Shown: positions 33,997 through 45,419, counted from the first letter of the stretch. The stretch: 64,000 nucleotides of DNA from Leptospira broomii serovar Hurstbridge str. 5399 (GCF_000243715.2 NZ_AHMO02000010.1:51006-115005), one strand, 5' to 3'. The notes: generated by a model not told the origin, from the letters alone. Numbers and translations: made by a program.

Positions 33997-35019
33997 TTGG
34001 AAATTAAGCAGGAACCTGAGATAAGGCTAACTACGGATAAGTTTTTAGGCGCCTTCTTTCGAAGCTTATCTGTAATAATAATAATTTGGTTGGTTTGGTT
34101 CGCTTATCGAAATCGGTTCTTACGGAATAATGCATTTGTTATTTTTCGGTTCTCGGAAAATTTAACTAGTAGAATAGATCCTGTCTTTAGTCCAGATGAC
34201 CGAATTATAGGGTATTCAATTTTAATAGTATGTATGGTATCCTGTTCGTCAGGAAAATCGAATTATAAATCGATAGAAATGTTCTTAGGACTTTCGTCTA
34301 TTAATCCACAATGTTTAAATGGATATTGGTTTTATCCAGGGAAGCCAGGAGCACCTACATTGCTCTATATTGGAGGAGAACTTCCATATAACCTAAGTGT
34401 CCGAATCCCAACGACTACGAATCATCCTGATATCGTTATGACTGATTTCGTATATAATGCTGGATGGAATATTTTGGCGGTCGATATTCCTGCTCAAGGC
34501 TGCGATCAACGTCCTGGAGAACAAGCTGGATTATCAGGCTGGGCGGACAGAATAGCCAAAGGTGAAAATGTGATCGGTTATGCTGTAGCTAAATATTCTA
34601 ATATAATCAATAAATTGGAAAGCCAAGGAAAAATAGATAAAACTAGACTTGTTATCTCCGGGACTTATAGGGCAGCATACTTATCTTTTCATCTTGGTAG
34701 CGAAATAAAATTCGCAGCAGTAGCTGGATTCGCTCCCATGGTGCGGATGGTAGACCTTACGGAATTTCAAGGGTTAGATCCAAACACTATCAATCAATGG
34801 GATGTGATTAATCTAACTCCGAAACTTTCCGGATTAGATATCTATTTTGAATATGATGATTCTGATACTAGAGTTAATACTGCGGATCAAGTTAAATTTT
34901 TGAATTCAATTATTCCTGTGGCGAATGTTTCATATTATGAAACAAATGGAGAAGGTCATAACGTTCCCGAGCAACAGTATATCGATGGGGCAAAATGGAT
35001 TCTATCTCAAGTTAAATAA
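33997..35019 (+). CDS. alpha/beta-hydrolase-fold protein with replaced nucleophile
   Basis: The hydrolase fold spans about residues 90-340. The oxyanion strand is TLLYIGGELP, the core strand NILAVDIPAQG, the acid is in FEYDDSDTRV and the base in GEGHNVP. The nucleophile elbow reads VISGTYRAAYLS: the expected Ser (GxSxG-like) is Tyr, a change that needs one base (TCT to TAT). So it is probably inactive or changed in mechanism. The N-terminus is odd: about 70 residues with a membrane helix precede a lipobox-like VCMVSCSSG, with no usable start codon just before it. Codon use looks more AT-rich than in neighbours, so horizontal origin or decay is possible. The TTG start is weak. Confidence 0.62.
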   Translation: MEIKQEPEIRLTTDKFLGAFFRSLSVIIIIWLVWFAYRNRFLRNNAFVIFRFSENLTSRIDPVFSPDDRIIGYSILIVCMVSCSSGKSNYKSIEMFLGLSSINPQCLNGYWFYPGKPGAPTLLYIGGELPYNLSVRIPTTTNHPDIVMTDFVYNAGWNILAVDIPAQGCDQRPGEQAGLSGWADRIAKGENVIGYAVAKYSNIINKLESQGKIDKTRLVISGTYRAAYLSFHLGSEIKFAAVAGFAPMVRMVDLTEFQGLDPNTINQWDVINLTPKLSGLDIYFEYDDSDTRVNTADQVKFLNSIIPVANVSYYETNGEGHNVPEQQYIDGAKWILSQVK

Positions 35020-35107
35020 AAATAATATACTAGATCTAGAATAAATCTTCCGCTAACTAAGCTTGCGATTGGAGCCTTAGGAAATTTAGAAGAGGGGAAA
35101 ATAACCC

Positions 35108-35191
35108 TGCCGACGGTCGGAGTCGAACCGACACGAGGTTGCCCTCGCTGGATTTTGAATCCAGTGCGTCTACCAATTCCACCACGTCGGC
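35108..35191 (-). tRNA. tRNA-Leu (anticodon CAA)
   Basis: The minus strand folds into a type II tRNA: acceptor arms GCCGACG and CGTCGGC, D-arm with GGTAGAC, anticodon stem CTGGA/TCCAG around loop TTCAAAA (anticodon CAA, reads UUG), a long variable arm, and TTCGACTCC in the T-loop. Discriminator A follows; CCA is not encoded. It lies just after the hotdog gene on the same strand. Confidence 0.96.
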
Positions 35192-35213
35192 GGGTCGTAT
35201 GAGTCCTAGAAGA

Positions 35214-35642
35214 TCAGGAATCGAGTTCGATATACTTGCCCTTGCCTCGGGCAACAATCTTGCCGATTTCATTCTCGATTTCGGCCCGGTTTTCGATTAC
35301 CTTCTTGTTCTTCTTTACAAACCAACCGCGTAGATGCAGAGGTTGATTTATTTGCGCCGGCTGAAGAAAACGGATCGTAAGTTCGCCGGTTGTCGTTTTA
35401 AAATTCATGGCTTCGTTAATCTTAGCCATAATTTCGTCCAATATTGTAGCTATGATTCCGGGATGAATGACATCCGGGGAACCTTGAAACTTTTCTGGGA
35501 CAGTATAATCGCCATAAGCGGTTTTAGTGTCCTCATCAAAGGTGATCTTGAGTTGAAGACCATCCGGGTTGTCAGGGCTCGAACCGAAACTCAGGTTTTC
35601 CCGAACCGTTGATTTCATAAATGTCAACATATTACTTAACAT
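35214..35642 (-). CDS. PaaI-type hotdog-fold thioesterase
   Basis: This 142-residue protein has the hotdog core: central helix [23 protein letters not shown] with the acidic residue of the HPG...DE type, then [20 protein letters not shown] and the final strand [14 protein letters not shown]. The family hydrolyses acyl-CoA thioesters; the substrate is unknown. Three ATGs in the first nine codons (35642, 35630, 35618) leave the start open; none has a good ribosome site. tRNA-Leu follows 23 bases downstream and may be on the same transcript. Confidence 0.85.
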   Translation of the reverse strand: MLSNMLTFMKSTVRENLSFGSSPDNPDGLQLKITFDEDTKTAYGDYTVPEKFQGSPDVIHPGIIATILDEIMAKINEAMNFKTTTGELTIRFLQPAQINQPLHLRGWFVKKNKKVIENRAEIENEIGKIVARGKGKYIELDS

Positions 35643-35728
35643 TCATGGTGTCAATCGTAAAAACTATACGACCTTTGATTAAGAACGACACAATCCGTTG
35701 TCGAAACTAGATAGGAAGAACACTTTCT

Positions 35729-37717
35729 ATGACAACTGCCTTACTTTTACTTCTCGGCTTGCTCTCGGCAGGTGCGGGAGCATACACCCTATTTCGGGAT
35801 CCGAATAAATCCCAGCCGGGTGGGGGCGGTGCTGGCGGCGGTTCGGGCGGAGCTCCAGCTTCAGGAGGAGGAGGTTTCCAAGGAGCTCCTTCGGCAGATC
35901 GCGGAAAGTTAGTCAATGTCGGTGAACCGGGGACGCCCCCGCCAACTTCCCCAGGACCGTCTCCAACTCCGTCCCAAGAACGACAAACTCCATCACAAGG
36001 AAAGCAAGAATGGGAACAGCCGGCCCCCGCAGAAGGTGAACAACCTCCTCATCCTAACTTGCGTAAGAAGAAGAAAAAATTAGATCTTCCCCATGCTACC
36101 GACGATATCATTCGGAATAATTCCCGTTATGCTCACCATCGTAGGCCTTTATTGCACTCAGAGGCGCTTGTAGATAAGGAGAATTTTCATGGCGCTTTAG
36201 AAATTTTAAAGCGGACAAACGCGCGGATTCCGGATCAGGAAATTAACGGTAAGATCGGAGAGAATATTCAGGCAATTGAAGATCATATCCAGGCTCCAGA
36301 AGAGGAGGAGGCTTATACACCTGATGATTCGAACTATAGCGGGCAGCCGATTCCAATGGGGGATCTTGTTCGTGCGATCAAGGAGATCAGTCAAGCATTA
36401 GGAAATACTTTATCACAAGGATTTAATCAACCGATTCAAATTCAATCACCTGCCGCAGGAGAAGCTCCCAAGCTTCCTGCCGAACTGCCTCCCGGACCGG
36501 TTTCCTATACGGTCGTTTCCTACGCGCCTTCTTCAGGGCCTATCCCTCCGCCACCTCCGGGAGCTCCAGTAAACTATTCTCAAGGAGGCATACCGGGACC
36601 TCCGGGGCCAAGTATGCCGTCGACAGGCGCTCCGCCTTCCGCTCCCTCATATCCTCAAGGGCAGCAACCTCAAGCCCCCTTCAAACCTCCCGGATCAGAT
36701 CACATAGATCCGAACGAATTGGATTTACCGGAGGATACTTTCTTTACCGACGAGTGGGATAAGTTCAAGGACCTCCCTCTTGTAGATCGTAGAACGGGAG
36801 AGGATCGACGATCCCGTGGAGAACGCAGGGGAGATAATGCGGCTAGACGAGACCGGAGAGCGGGCGACGACCGCAGACAGGAAGATCTATTCGCGTTACG
36901 TGACGAATATTTAAAGAAAAAAGCGGAGGAAAAGAAACAGGAGCGCGAGCGCGCTGAAGATGAATATGAACCGTCGGCGGAGGAATGGCCTCAGCCTCAG
37001 GTTCCACTATCGGACCAACTCCCTTCCTATGCGATGCCTGCGTTACCGCAGGTAGAGTTGGTTCCGATCCATCTTCCGGACCCGGAAGATAAAACGATTC
37101 ATGGTGATATTCCGCCTAACGCGCCGGTTCAGTTGGAAGGCGCTCCGGCACCTTCGGGCGAGCCAAGAGCCGAGACCGGGCCTGTAGAGCTTCTCAAAAT
37201 AGATCTCCCGAATCCTGTGGATGAAAGGCGAGGAGAGGAATCTCGACCTGAAATTCCTTCGTTAGCGCCTGCAACTGCGCAGTCGAGCGACGAGTCCCCG
37301 GAAATAGAGGTCTTAGAAGGCGGATTGGAGCCCTTGGACGAAGATCGTCCCGAGTCCCCCGAGTCTTCGGGAGGCGGTGAAGAAGAACCTAAAATGATCC
37401 ACGGGATCTTGGAGCTCAAGCCGCCCGAAGTAGACGACGCTCCTTTCCTTACTCTGACGTACGATTTCGATAAAATACCGCACTCGTTCAAACTTTCTAA
37501 GAATTATAGCATTATGGAATACTCATATTATAAGTATAAACCTATGTTGATAAAGGCTCAGGAATTCGCCAGAAGAAAGATGCTTAAGAATGCCTTAAAC
37601 TATTATCGCGTGATAAAGTCCCAGAATATTCCTCCGGAGTTACGTAAGATGATCAATCGGAACATCAAAGACATAACGGAATTTATGGAAAAATATCTGA
37701 TGGCAAAAGGTGGATAA
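35729..37717 (+). CDS. Pro/Gly-rich anchored protein with RR-x-x-DRR repeats
   Basis: This 662-residue protein has an N-terminal membrane helix (ALLLLLGLLSAGAGAYTLF, about 4-22), then a glycine-rich hinge and long proline-, alanine- and glutamine-rich disorder to about 390, with a helical TPR-like patch near 125-185. At about 355-390 an arginine-rich tract repeats the pattern DRRTGEDRRSRGERR. An acidic proline-rich segment follows. A compact C-terminal domain (about 570-660) has DAPFLTLTYDF and FARRKMLKNALNYYRVIK, which look TPR-like. I do not recognise a defined family. The layout suggests a cell-envelope scaffold spanning the periplasm. The ATG is preceded by AGGAAG. Confidence 0.78.
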   Translation: MTTALLLLLGLLSAGAGAYTLFRDPNKSQPGGGGAGGGSGGAPASGGGGFQGAPSADRGKLVNVGEPGTPPPTSPGPSPTPSQERQTPSQGKQEWEQPAPAEGEQPPHPNLRKKKKKLDLPHATDDIIRNNSRYAHHRRPLLHSEALVDKENFHGALEILKRTNARIPDQEINGKIGENIQAIEDHIQAPEEEEAYTPDDSNYSGQPIPMGDLVRAIKEISQALGNTLSQGFNQPIQIQSPAAGEAPKLPAELPPGPVSYTVVSYAPSSGPIPPPPPGAPVNYSQGGIPGPPGPSMPSTGAPPSAPSYPQGQQPQAPFKPPGSDHIDPNELDLPEDTFFTDEWDKFKDLPLVDRRTGEDRRSRGERRGDNAARRDRRAGDDRRQEDLFALRDEYLKKKAEEKKQERERAEDEYEPSAEEWPQPQVPLSDQLPSYAMPALPQVELVPIHLPDPEDKTIHGDIPPNAPVQLEGAPAPSGEPRAETGPVELLKIDLPNPVDERRGEESRPEIPSLAPATAQSSDESPEIEVLEGGLEPLDEDRPESPESSGGGEEEPKMIHGILELKPPEVDDAPFLTLTYDFDKIPHSFKLSKNYSIMEYSYYKYKPMLIKAQEFARRKMLKNALNYYRVIKSQNIPPELRKMINRNIKDITEFMEKYLMAKGG

Positions 37718-37730
37718 CGGAAGACAGACG

Positions 37731-37866
37731 AGTTCGCTTTCAGAGGACAGAAGCTACTCGATGTTAAAAAGGTTACAGAGGTAGGAAAAGATCTAAGATA
37801 ACGCAAGAATCTTTCTCTATAACATGGAAACTCGGCTTATCAATATGTACTGTCCTCTGTCTTCTG
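37731..37866. repeat. inverted repeat pair, dispersed CAGAGGACAG element
   Basis: CAGAGGACAG at 37741-37750 and its complement at 37850-37859 are perfect 10-bp arms about 100 bases apart. Related sequence occurs at 52124-52165: GCAGAAGACAGATGACAG, and the string GACAGAAGCT..CGATGTT..AAGGT. It looks like a dispersed intergenic element of this genome. Confidence 0.55.
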
Positions 37867-37954
37867 CGTAGGAGCTCCAACAAGATCGCGTCTGCAAAAA
37901 ATACTTGAAACTTTTCCGAATCCGTGATATCCGCGAAATCACGAGCCCTCCGCG

Positions 37955-37992
37955 GGTACCACCGATCCGGCCCCCACCCAAAAGGGCGGGGA
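37955..37992 (+). repeat. GC-rich intergenic repeat core, copy A
   Basis: GGTACCACCG-TCCGGCCCCC then CACCC and GGGCGGGGA form a strong GC hairpin. The same core, on the other strand, is at 45509-45547 with a few changes. It is probably a dispersed structural or terminator element. Confidence 0.6.
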
Positions 37993-38148
37993 ATTTACCG
38001 ATCCACACTACGGACATGTACTCCGGGGCCGGAGATTTGTTCTCTTCTAACTCCTAATTGCTTTATGATAGTGCCAATCTGACTGCTTTACGTACGAATC
38101 GCGGATCCCCAAAAAAATAAAAACTGCTTCACAAAAGACTCGTCTAAA

Positions 38149-38165
38149 TTTAGAATGATTCTAAA
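38149..38165 (+). promoter_or_regulatory. PerR/Fur-like box before the peroxiredoxin gene
   Basis: TTTAGAATGATTCTAAA is a perfect 17-bp palindrome. Its core matches the published Bacillus PerR box TTATAATNATTATAA at 13 of 15 positions. It ends 18 bases before the ATG and overlaps the likely promoter. Control by PerR fits the peroxide-scavenging gene; no assay is implied. Confidence 0.65.
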
Positions 38166-38183
38166 ATAAAGGAGCGTATCCCA

Positions 38184-38765
38184 ATGCCTCAAGTAACCTC
38201 ACTTGCACCGGACTTCAAAGCCGAGGCCGTAATCGGCCAACAGATTAAGGAAATCAAACTTTCCGAATATAAAGGGAAATGGGTCGTACTATTTTTCTGG
38301 CCGCTGGATTTCACGTTTGTTTGCCCTACCGAAATCATCGAGTACGATGCAAAATTGGACGAGTTCAAGAAGCTAGGCGCCGAAGTTTTAGGCGTTTCCG
38401 TCGACAGTGCATTTACTCACCTAGCCTGGAAAAACACGGCACGTAAACAAGGCGGACTTGGCGAAATCCGCTATCCATTGGTTGCGGATATCACTAAATC
38501 CATTGCCCGTGATTACGGCGTTCTAACCGAAGGGGGAGTTGCACTCCGCGGAACCTTCATCATCGACCCGAAAGGCGTAATTCGCCAATCCACAATCAAT
38601 GATCTTCCGGTTGGACGCAATATCGATGAAGCAATTCGTTTGGTAAAAGCTTTCCAATTTGTAGAGAAACATGGGGAAGTTTGTCCTGCAAACTGGGACG
38701 AAGGTAAAAAAACCATGAAAGCGGATCCGGAAAAGTCCAAGGAATATTTCTCCTCGGTCAACTGA
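38184..38765 (+). CDS. typical 2-Cys peroxiredoxin (AhpC/Prx)
   Basis: This 193-residue thiol peroxidase reduces hydrogen peroxide and organic hydroperoxides. The peroxidatic Cys lies in FVCPTEI (about 47) and the resolving Cys in EVCPANW (about 168). The substrate motif FPLDFT reads [13 protein letters not shown]. At this length it is the AhpC/Prx1 type. GGAG lies 9 bases before the ATG, a PerR-like palindrome is directly upstream and a classic terminator follows, so it is a single-gene unit. No AhpF-like reductase is next to it; thioredoxin probably regenerates it. Confidence 0.95.
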   Translation: MPQVTSLAPDFKAEAVIGQQIKEIKLSEYKGKWVVLFFWPLDFTFVCPTEIIEYDAKLDEFKKLGAEVLGVSVDSAFTHLAWKNTARKQGGLGEIRYPLVADITKSIARDYGVLTEGGVALRGTFIIDPKGVIRQSTINDLPVGRNIDEAIRLVKAFQFVEKHGEVCPANWDEGKKTMKADPEKSKEYFSSVN

Positions 38766-38782
38766 TCGCTTCTCGCTTCTTG

Positions 38783-38806
38783 CCCGGCTTCTCCAAGCCG
38801 GGTTTT
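38783..38806 (+). terminator. Rho-independent terminator after the peroxiredoxin gene
   Basis: CCCGGCTT and AAGCCGGG form an 8-bp GC-rich stem with loop CTCC, followed by TTTT. It lies 18 bases after the stop codon. Confidence 0.85.
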
Positions 38807-38947
38807 CCCGGAATTTATCCTGGTCCGGGGAGAGTTCTCCGTGAATTCTGGTAAAAAGACTCGAATAAAACGTCAAAATCGGCTTAACTTTGATTTGAAT
38901 CGTTTTTCCCGATAGGGAAAGGTCTAATTAGTAAAGGGGGATTTGTA

Positions 38948-40363
<1,416 letters not shown>

Positions 40364-40366
40364 AAA

Positions 40367-40390
40367 GAGCTGGAAATCCGGTTCCAGTTC
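40367..40390 (+). terminator. hairpin between SufB and TPR genes
   Basis: A 9-bp stem (GAGCTGGAA with TTCCAGTTC, one G-U) starts 4 bases after the sufB stop. No T-run follows, so it may only reduce readthrough or stabilise the transcript's 3' end. Confidence 0.4.
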
Positions 40391-40406
40391 ACCATAATTT
40401 ATTTCC

Positions 40407-41281
40407 ATGATCAATCGCTTTCTAGGGTTTTTTCTTCTTCTTGGCCTAGTTTTGGCAGCCTTCTCAGTTTTTACTTATAGCGAGGAAAAGCAGGAGGATC
40501 CCGTAAGTGCGTCCTCATCTGCCGGATCTGAGGAAAAATTTCAATTCTCGGAACTGCTTAAAACTATCTGGGGCGACCTAACTTCCAAAGATCCGAAACC
40601 TATAGATTCTAATTCAACGAATCCGTCGGAAGAACCTACCGAAATTTTTAAAGCCGGACTCGACGCATACGAACAGAAGGATTATGAAAAGTCGATTCGG
40701 GAATATGATCGCTATCTTGAGAAGCTCCCATCCGATATTTATGCACTTTATAATAGAGGATTGGCAAAATATAATCTCGGCCGATTTTCCGAAGCGGAAA
40801 TCGACTTCGATACCGCTCTTAAAATTAAGCCCGACAATTTCGATATACTTTTGTATCGGGGATACTGTAAAAGTGAATTAGAAAAGAGAGATGAAGCCTT
40901 TACGGACATCGATCGCGCCATCAAACTCGGGGCGAAATATGCAGAAGCGTACGTAAACCGAGCCATCTTGTATAATCTTTCCGAACAACCAAATGCGGCA
41001 TTGAAGGATGCGAAGGAAGCCGTTCGACTCGACGCAGGAAGTTCTCGTGCAAATTTCCAGATCGGCTACGCTTATTATAGTCTGAAGAAATATAATGATT
41101 CTATTAATGCCTATTCAAAAGCCATTACTTTGAATCCGCAAGACGGAGGCCAATCGTATTATAATCGAGGCCTAGGTTATATAGCCGTTCGCAAAAAGAA
41201 GAACGCTTGCGATGATTTTAAACTCTCACTCGAAGGCGGCTATTCTGGCGCAAATGAGATGATTCAGGAATATTGCAAGTG

Positions 41282-41282
<1 letters not shown>
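40407..41282 (+). CDS. exported TPR-repeat protein
   Basis: This 291-residue protein has a signal peptide or anchor ([21 protein letters not shown]) followed by an acidic linker and at least five TPR units from about 75 to 270, such as [23 protein letters not shown] and [27 protein letters not shown] proteins mediate protein contacts; the partner is unknown. The last base of its stop overlaps the RlmN start codon (TGATG), so it is coupled to rlmN. Confidence 0.88.
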
Positions 41283-42358
<1,076 letters not shown>

Positions 42359-42389
42359 CCGTCTTTGTGCGATCAATAAAGTGGAGAGA

Positions 42390-42686
42390 ATGAAGCCGCT
42401 TCTCTATTTGCGAATCTTTCCACTTTTGTTTTTAATACTTACATTTTTCTCCTGTAAGAATCCATATGAGAGAAAATGCCAGGAAATCTGTAAATTTTAC
42501 CTTTCCTGCGCGGAAGAAGAATTTAAAGGAAAACAAGTCATTACCGATGCGGATCGAAATCTCGTCACGATTGATTGTGAATCGGGTTGTCTTAGGGAAC
42601 AGGGGTTTGCGGTCCCCTGCTATGAAAGCGAAAAAACCTGCAAAGGGTTTAATCGCTGTATTATGGAGTCGGGATTAATGGATTGA
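42390..42686 (+). CDS. small cysteine-rich lipoprotein
   Basis: The protein has a signal peptide with a lipobox-like end (LILTFFSCKNPYE; Cys at about residue 22) and about ten further cysteines in patterns CQEICKFYLSC, DCESGCL, VPCYESEKTCKGFNRC. Paired spacings suggest disulfides in the periplasm or outer leaflet. The frame opens at a GTG (42381), but GGAGAG lies before the ATG at 42390, which I prefer (98 residues). The family is unknown to me, though small Cys-rich lipoproteins are common in leptospires. It lies between rlmN and a glycosyltransferase, all on the same strand. Confidence 0.75.
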   Translation: MKPLLYLRIFPLLFLILTFFSCKNPYERKCQEICKFYLSCAEEEFKGKQVITDADRNLVTIDCESGCLREQGFAVPCYESEKTCKGFNRCIMESGLMD

Positions 42687-42728
42687 TTTCCGTTCCCCGT
42701 ATACTTTTTTCCCGGAGCTTTACTTACT

Positions 42729-44444
42729 ATGAATTCAACCGTTCAAGACGATTCCCTTTTCTCGAGAAAATTCGTAATATGGATCCTGCTGGCGTTAGCG
42801 ATCCTGCCTATTTTACTTACGTTTCCTTTAGACGTTATCGATATAGATTCCTCTCAATATGCCGAGATTTCTCGAGAGATGACGGACAGTGGAGATTGGT
42901 TTTTTATCAGAGACAACGGAAGGCGTTATCTCGATAAACCCATTCTAACCTTTTGGAGTATTTCGAGTTCTTTCGTTTTGTTCGGGCAAAATAATTTTGC
43001 ATTCCGTTTACCTGCCATTCTGCTTACTCTTGCTTCCCTTTGGGGAATTTTTACCGTCACAAAATTGCATTCAGGAAGTGTAAAGCAGGGATGGTTGGCA
43101 GTTCTTTTATACGCACTTTCTCCGGGATTGTATGCGATGGTCGTCGATCCGAAGATCGACGTCTATGTGACTCCATATATCATTCTGGTTTTTGCCTTTT
43201 ATTATTTAGGAACTAAGAAAAATTCCGCATACTACTATGCGATGTATCTTGCAATGGGCTTGGGTTTCGTCACCAAGGGACCGATTGCGGTCGTAATTCC
43301 TGGAATCGGAATCGGAGGAGATATTCTGTTCCGGCGAGATTGGAAGCGTTTGCTAGGAATGAAATTATTTCCCGGAGTCATCATTGCGGCTCTTCCCCCG
43401 CTTCTATGGTCGATTCCTCTGTATCTTGAATTTAACACATACGGACCTTATTTTTTTCTGTGGGTGCAGTCCTTCGGTCGTTTTTACGTCAAGATGTACG
43501 ATCAAAAATTCAATCCGGGTTTCTTTTATGCGAATTTCGCTTGGGCTTTCGGAGTTTTCATTCTCCCTTTTTTGGCGTACATCTTGGGGAAGGTCGTGCC
43601 GTTTCTTCGTCAGAAGGGAAGCATACTATTTTCTTCGATACGCGGTAATCTCTGGAGAGAGGCGGATTTTGTTCCTGCCTTCTGGCTGTTTGTCTTTTTG
43701 TTTTTAATCAGCTTTTCAAAATACCAGCTACCCCAGTATATTTATTGGTGTTTGCCTGCGGCTGCGGTCTTGGGTTCGGGATTTTTAATGGATCTGATCT
43801 CCAAAGAAGATAACGCCTTAGTCCGCTCGGGACGAATTCTAACCTGGATAACTTGCGCGATGTTCGTACTTGCAGGAATTCTTTTGCCGATTCTGTCCGT
43901 GACTGTGGACTTCGAATATATCGGATGGGTGCTATTCTACTTTGCCGCCGGAACGGCGCTTCGGTTTTTGTCCGGGAATAGAGAAAGAATTCTTACTGCC
44001 CTAGTCGTTTCCACATCCTTTTTCTTTACGTTAGTGAGTATGTACGCTTATCCGCTTCTGATTTCCTATCAGCCTTCTAAAGAAATCGGGAAAATCATTC
44101 AAGAAGCCGAGCCCAATAAGGATAAGCTTTTATTATTCGGCGTTCCGGCTTCCAAACGATCCTATGCGTTTTACTCAAAAAGATTTGCGAGAACCTTATT
44201 TGATCCGGATGTTTTATTCGATGCTTTGAAAAACGATGGAGAACGATTGATCGTTATTTCCGAGAAATTTCTGCCTTCTTTCTCCGAGTTTACGCAAGAC
44301 AAAGTGGATATAGACATTTTGGCCGAATTCCCAAGTTACAAAGTCGCAACACCCGAAGGAAAATTTTTCTTAAAATCAAAGCGCGAATCGGTCGTTTCCA
44401 AGGTTTACTTAGCGAAAATCCGGTTTAAAAACCAAATACAGTAA
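42729..44444 (+). CDS. GT39/ArnT-like membrane glycosyltransferase
   Basis: This 571-residue integral membrane protein has about 11-12 helices. The N-terminal periplasmic loop has [17 protein letters not shown], in which the acidic pair of the GT-C family lies, then [10 protein letters not shown] and FRLPAIL, as in ArnT/PMT relatives. The C-terminal part (about 470-560) is soluble. The enzyme would transfer a sugar from a polyprenyl-phosphate carrier to lipid A or protein. The glycosyltransferase at 28903-29730 could make the carrier, but they are far apart. A terminator follows. Confidence 0.88.
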   Translation: MNSTVQDDSLFSRKFVIWILLALAILPILLTFPLDVIDIDSSQYAEISREMTDSGDWFFIRDNGRRYLDKPILTFWSISSSFVLFGQNNFAFRLPAILLTLASLWGIFTVTKLHSGSVKQGWLAVLLYALSPGLYAMVVDPKIDVYVTPYIILVFAFYYLGTKKNSAYYYAMYLAMGLGFVTKGPIAVVIPGIGIGGDILFRRDWKRLLGMKLFPGVIIAALPPLLWSIPLYLEFNTYGPYFFLWVQSFGRFYVKMYDQKFNPGFFYANFAWAFGVFILPFLAYILGKVVPFLRQKGSILFSSIRGNLWREADFVPAFWLFVFLFLISFSKYQLPQYIYWCLPAAAVLGSGFLMDLISKEDNALVRSGRILTWITCAMFVLAGILLPILSVTVDFEYIGWVLFYFAAGTALRFLSGNRERILTALVVSTSFFFTLVSMYAYPLLISYQPSKEIGKIIQEAEPNKDKLLLFGVPASKRSYAFYSKRFARTLFDPDVLFDALKNDGERLIVISEKFLPSFSEFTQDKVDIDILAEFPSYKVATPEGKFFLKSKRESVVSKVYLAKIRFKNQIQ

Positions 44445-44465
44445 ATACGATTTTTAGATCTTTCA

Positions 44466-44499
44466 TAAGTTCTTAAATGTAAGAACTTACGGATTTTTT
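44466..44499 (+). terminator. Rho-independent terminator after the glycosyltransferase gene
   Basis: TAAGTTCTTA and TAAGAACTTA pair perfectly (10 bp, 4-base loop), followed by CGGA and TTTTTT. It lies 22 bases after the stop codon. Confidence 0.8.
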
Positions 44500-44501
44500 G
44501 C

Positions 44502-44530
44502 TTGATTGGTTACCGATCGATCGATAATTT
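44502..44530 (+). promoter_or_regulatory. promoter with palindromic operator before the tetR gene
   Basis: TTGATT at 44502 and TAATTT at 44525 are 17 bases apart. ATCGATCGAT at 44516-44525 is a perfect palindrome in the spacer, a common operator position for self-repressing TetR genes. Confidence 0.5.
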
Positions 44531-44596
44531 TACGAAAACATTATATAACTCCTTTTGGATGGCCGAAGCCTCCTTCCGTCGGTTTTTTGGAGACTT

Positions 44597-45271
44597 ATGA
44601 GAAAAGTTGAAACTGCTAAGCATATTTTGCGCGGGGAGGCGACTCGAAAAAGGGTGCTTGATCTTGCCGTAAAAGTAGCTACGATCGAAGGTTTAGAGGC
44701 CCTAACGATAGGCAGAATGGCGGATGCAGCCGGAATTAGTAAGGCGGGATTGCTTGGACATTTCGGTACAAAGGAAGATTTGCAAATCGCAACGGTCCGA
44801 GCGGGCCGTGAAAAGTTTATCAGAAAAGTAATTTATCCGATTCGATCCGTGCCCGAAGGGATACCCCGTGTCTTTGCATTGATTGACAGTTGGGTGGATT
44901 ATGTAAGGCAGTCGGAAGGCGGGTGTTTCTTTGCATCCGTATCCGCAGAGTTTGATTGCAGGCCCGGAGCGGTTCGAGATGCAGTAAGTTCGATGATCAA
45001 AGAGTGGCAGCTTGGGTTAGCGAAAGTAATTGAAGATGCGAAGAAATTGGGACATTTAAAATCGGACGTCGTTCCTAAGTCGCTTGCCTTTGCATTTCAA
45101 GGATACGAATTAGCGTTGAATCTCATGTTCCAATTATTGGGTGAAAAAGAGGCGGTTCACGAAGCCAAGGCCGCAATGCATCAATTAATTTTGAATTCCA
45201 TCACCCTATCCGGAAAACGGGCCTTAGCTAAAGATTCGAATTTCGGGAAAAATCTAAGTCTTAATCAGTGA
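44597..45271 (+). CDS. TetR-family transcriptional regulator
   Basis: The N-terminal helix-turn-helix reads ATRKRVLDLAVKVATIEGLEALTIGRMADAAGISKAGLLGHFGTKEDL, a clear TetR signature. The C-terminal ligand domain (about 80-225) contains GGCFFASVSAEFDCRPG, typical of the YcdC/TetR_C_13-like group. The open frame reaches 44555, but GGAG sits 4 bases before the ATG at 44597, and the family start fits (224 residues). No divergent target gene is adjacent; the regulator probably controls itself, through the palindrome in its promoter, and a distant target. Confidence 0.9.
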   Translation: MRKVETAKHILRGEATRKRVLDLAVKVATIEGLEALTIGRMADAAGISKAGLLGHFGTKEDLQIATVRAGREKFIRKVIYPIRSVPEGIPRVFALIDSWVDYVRQSEGGCFFASVSAEFDCRPGAVRDAVSSMIKEWQLGLAKVIEDAKKLGHLKSDVVPKSLAFAFQGYELALNLMFQLLGEKEAVHEAKAAMHQLILNSITLSGKRALAKDSNFGKNLSLNQ

Positions 45272-45419
45272 TAACGATGACCCTTAAAGTCCGACTAAAC
45301 TTATTTTTTAACGAATAAAATTTATTTGGGAATCGGATCTTTAGAAAAAAAGTAAGGGAAAATCGGTAACCCCGCCGAATTCTTAAGTAGGCTATTTTGT
45401 GAGCCTGGTTTGGTTTTGG

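Larger units (their letters stand above)
37718..38183. other. intergenic repeat region and peroxiredoxin promoter
   Basis: No gene is visible. An inverted pair of CAGAGGACAG boxes lies at 37741-37859, a GC-rich repeat core at 37955-37992 and a PerR-like box at 38149-38165. Confidence 0.6.

Noticed and set aside
35057..35272. Minus-strand frame spanning the tRNA gene
   Set aside because: It is the translation of tRNA-Leu and its flanks.
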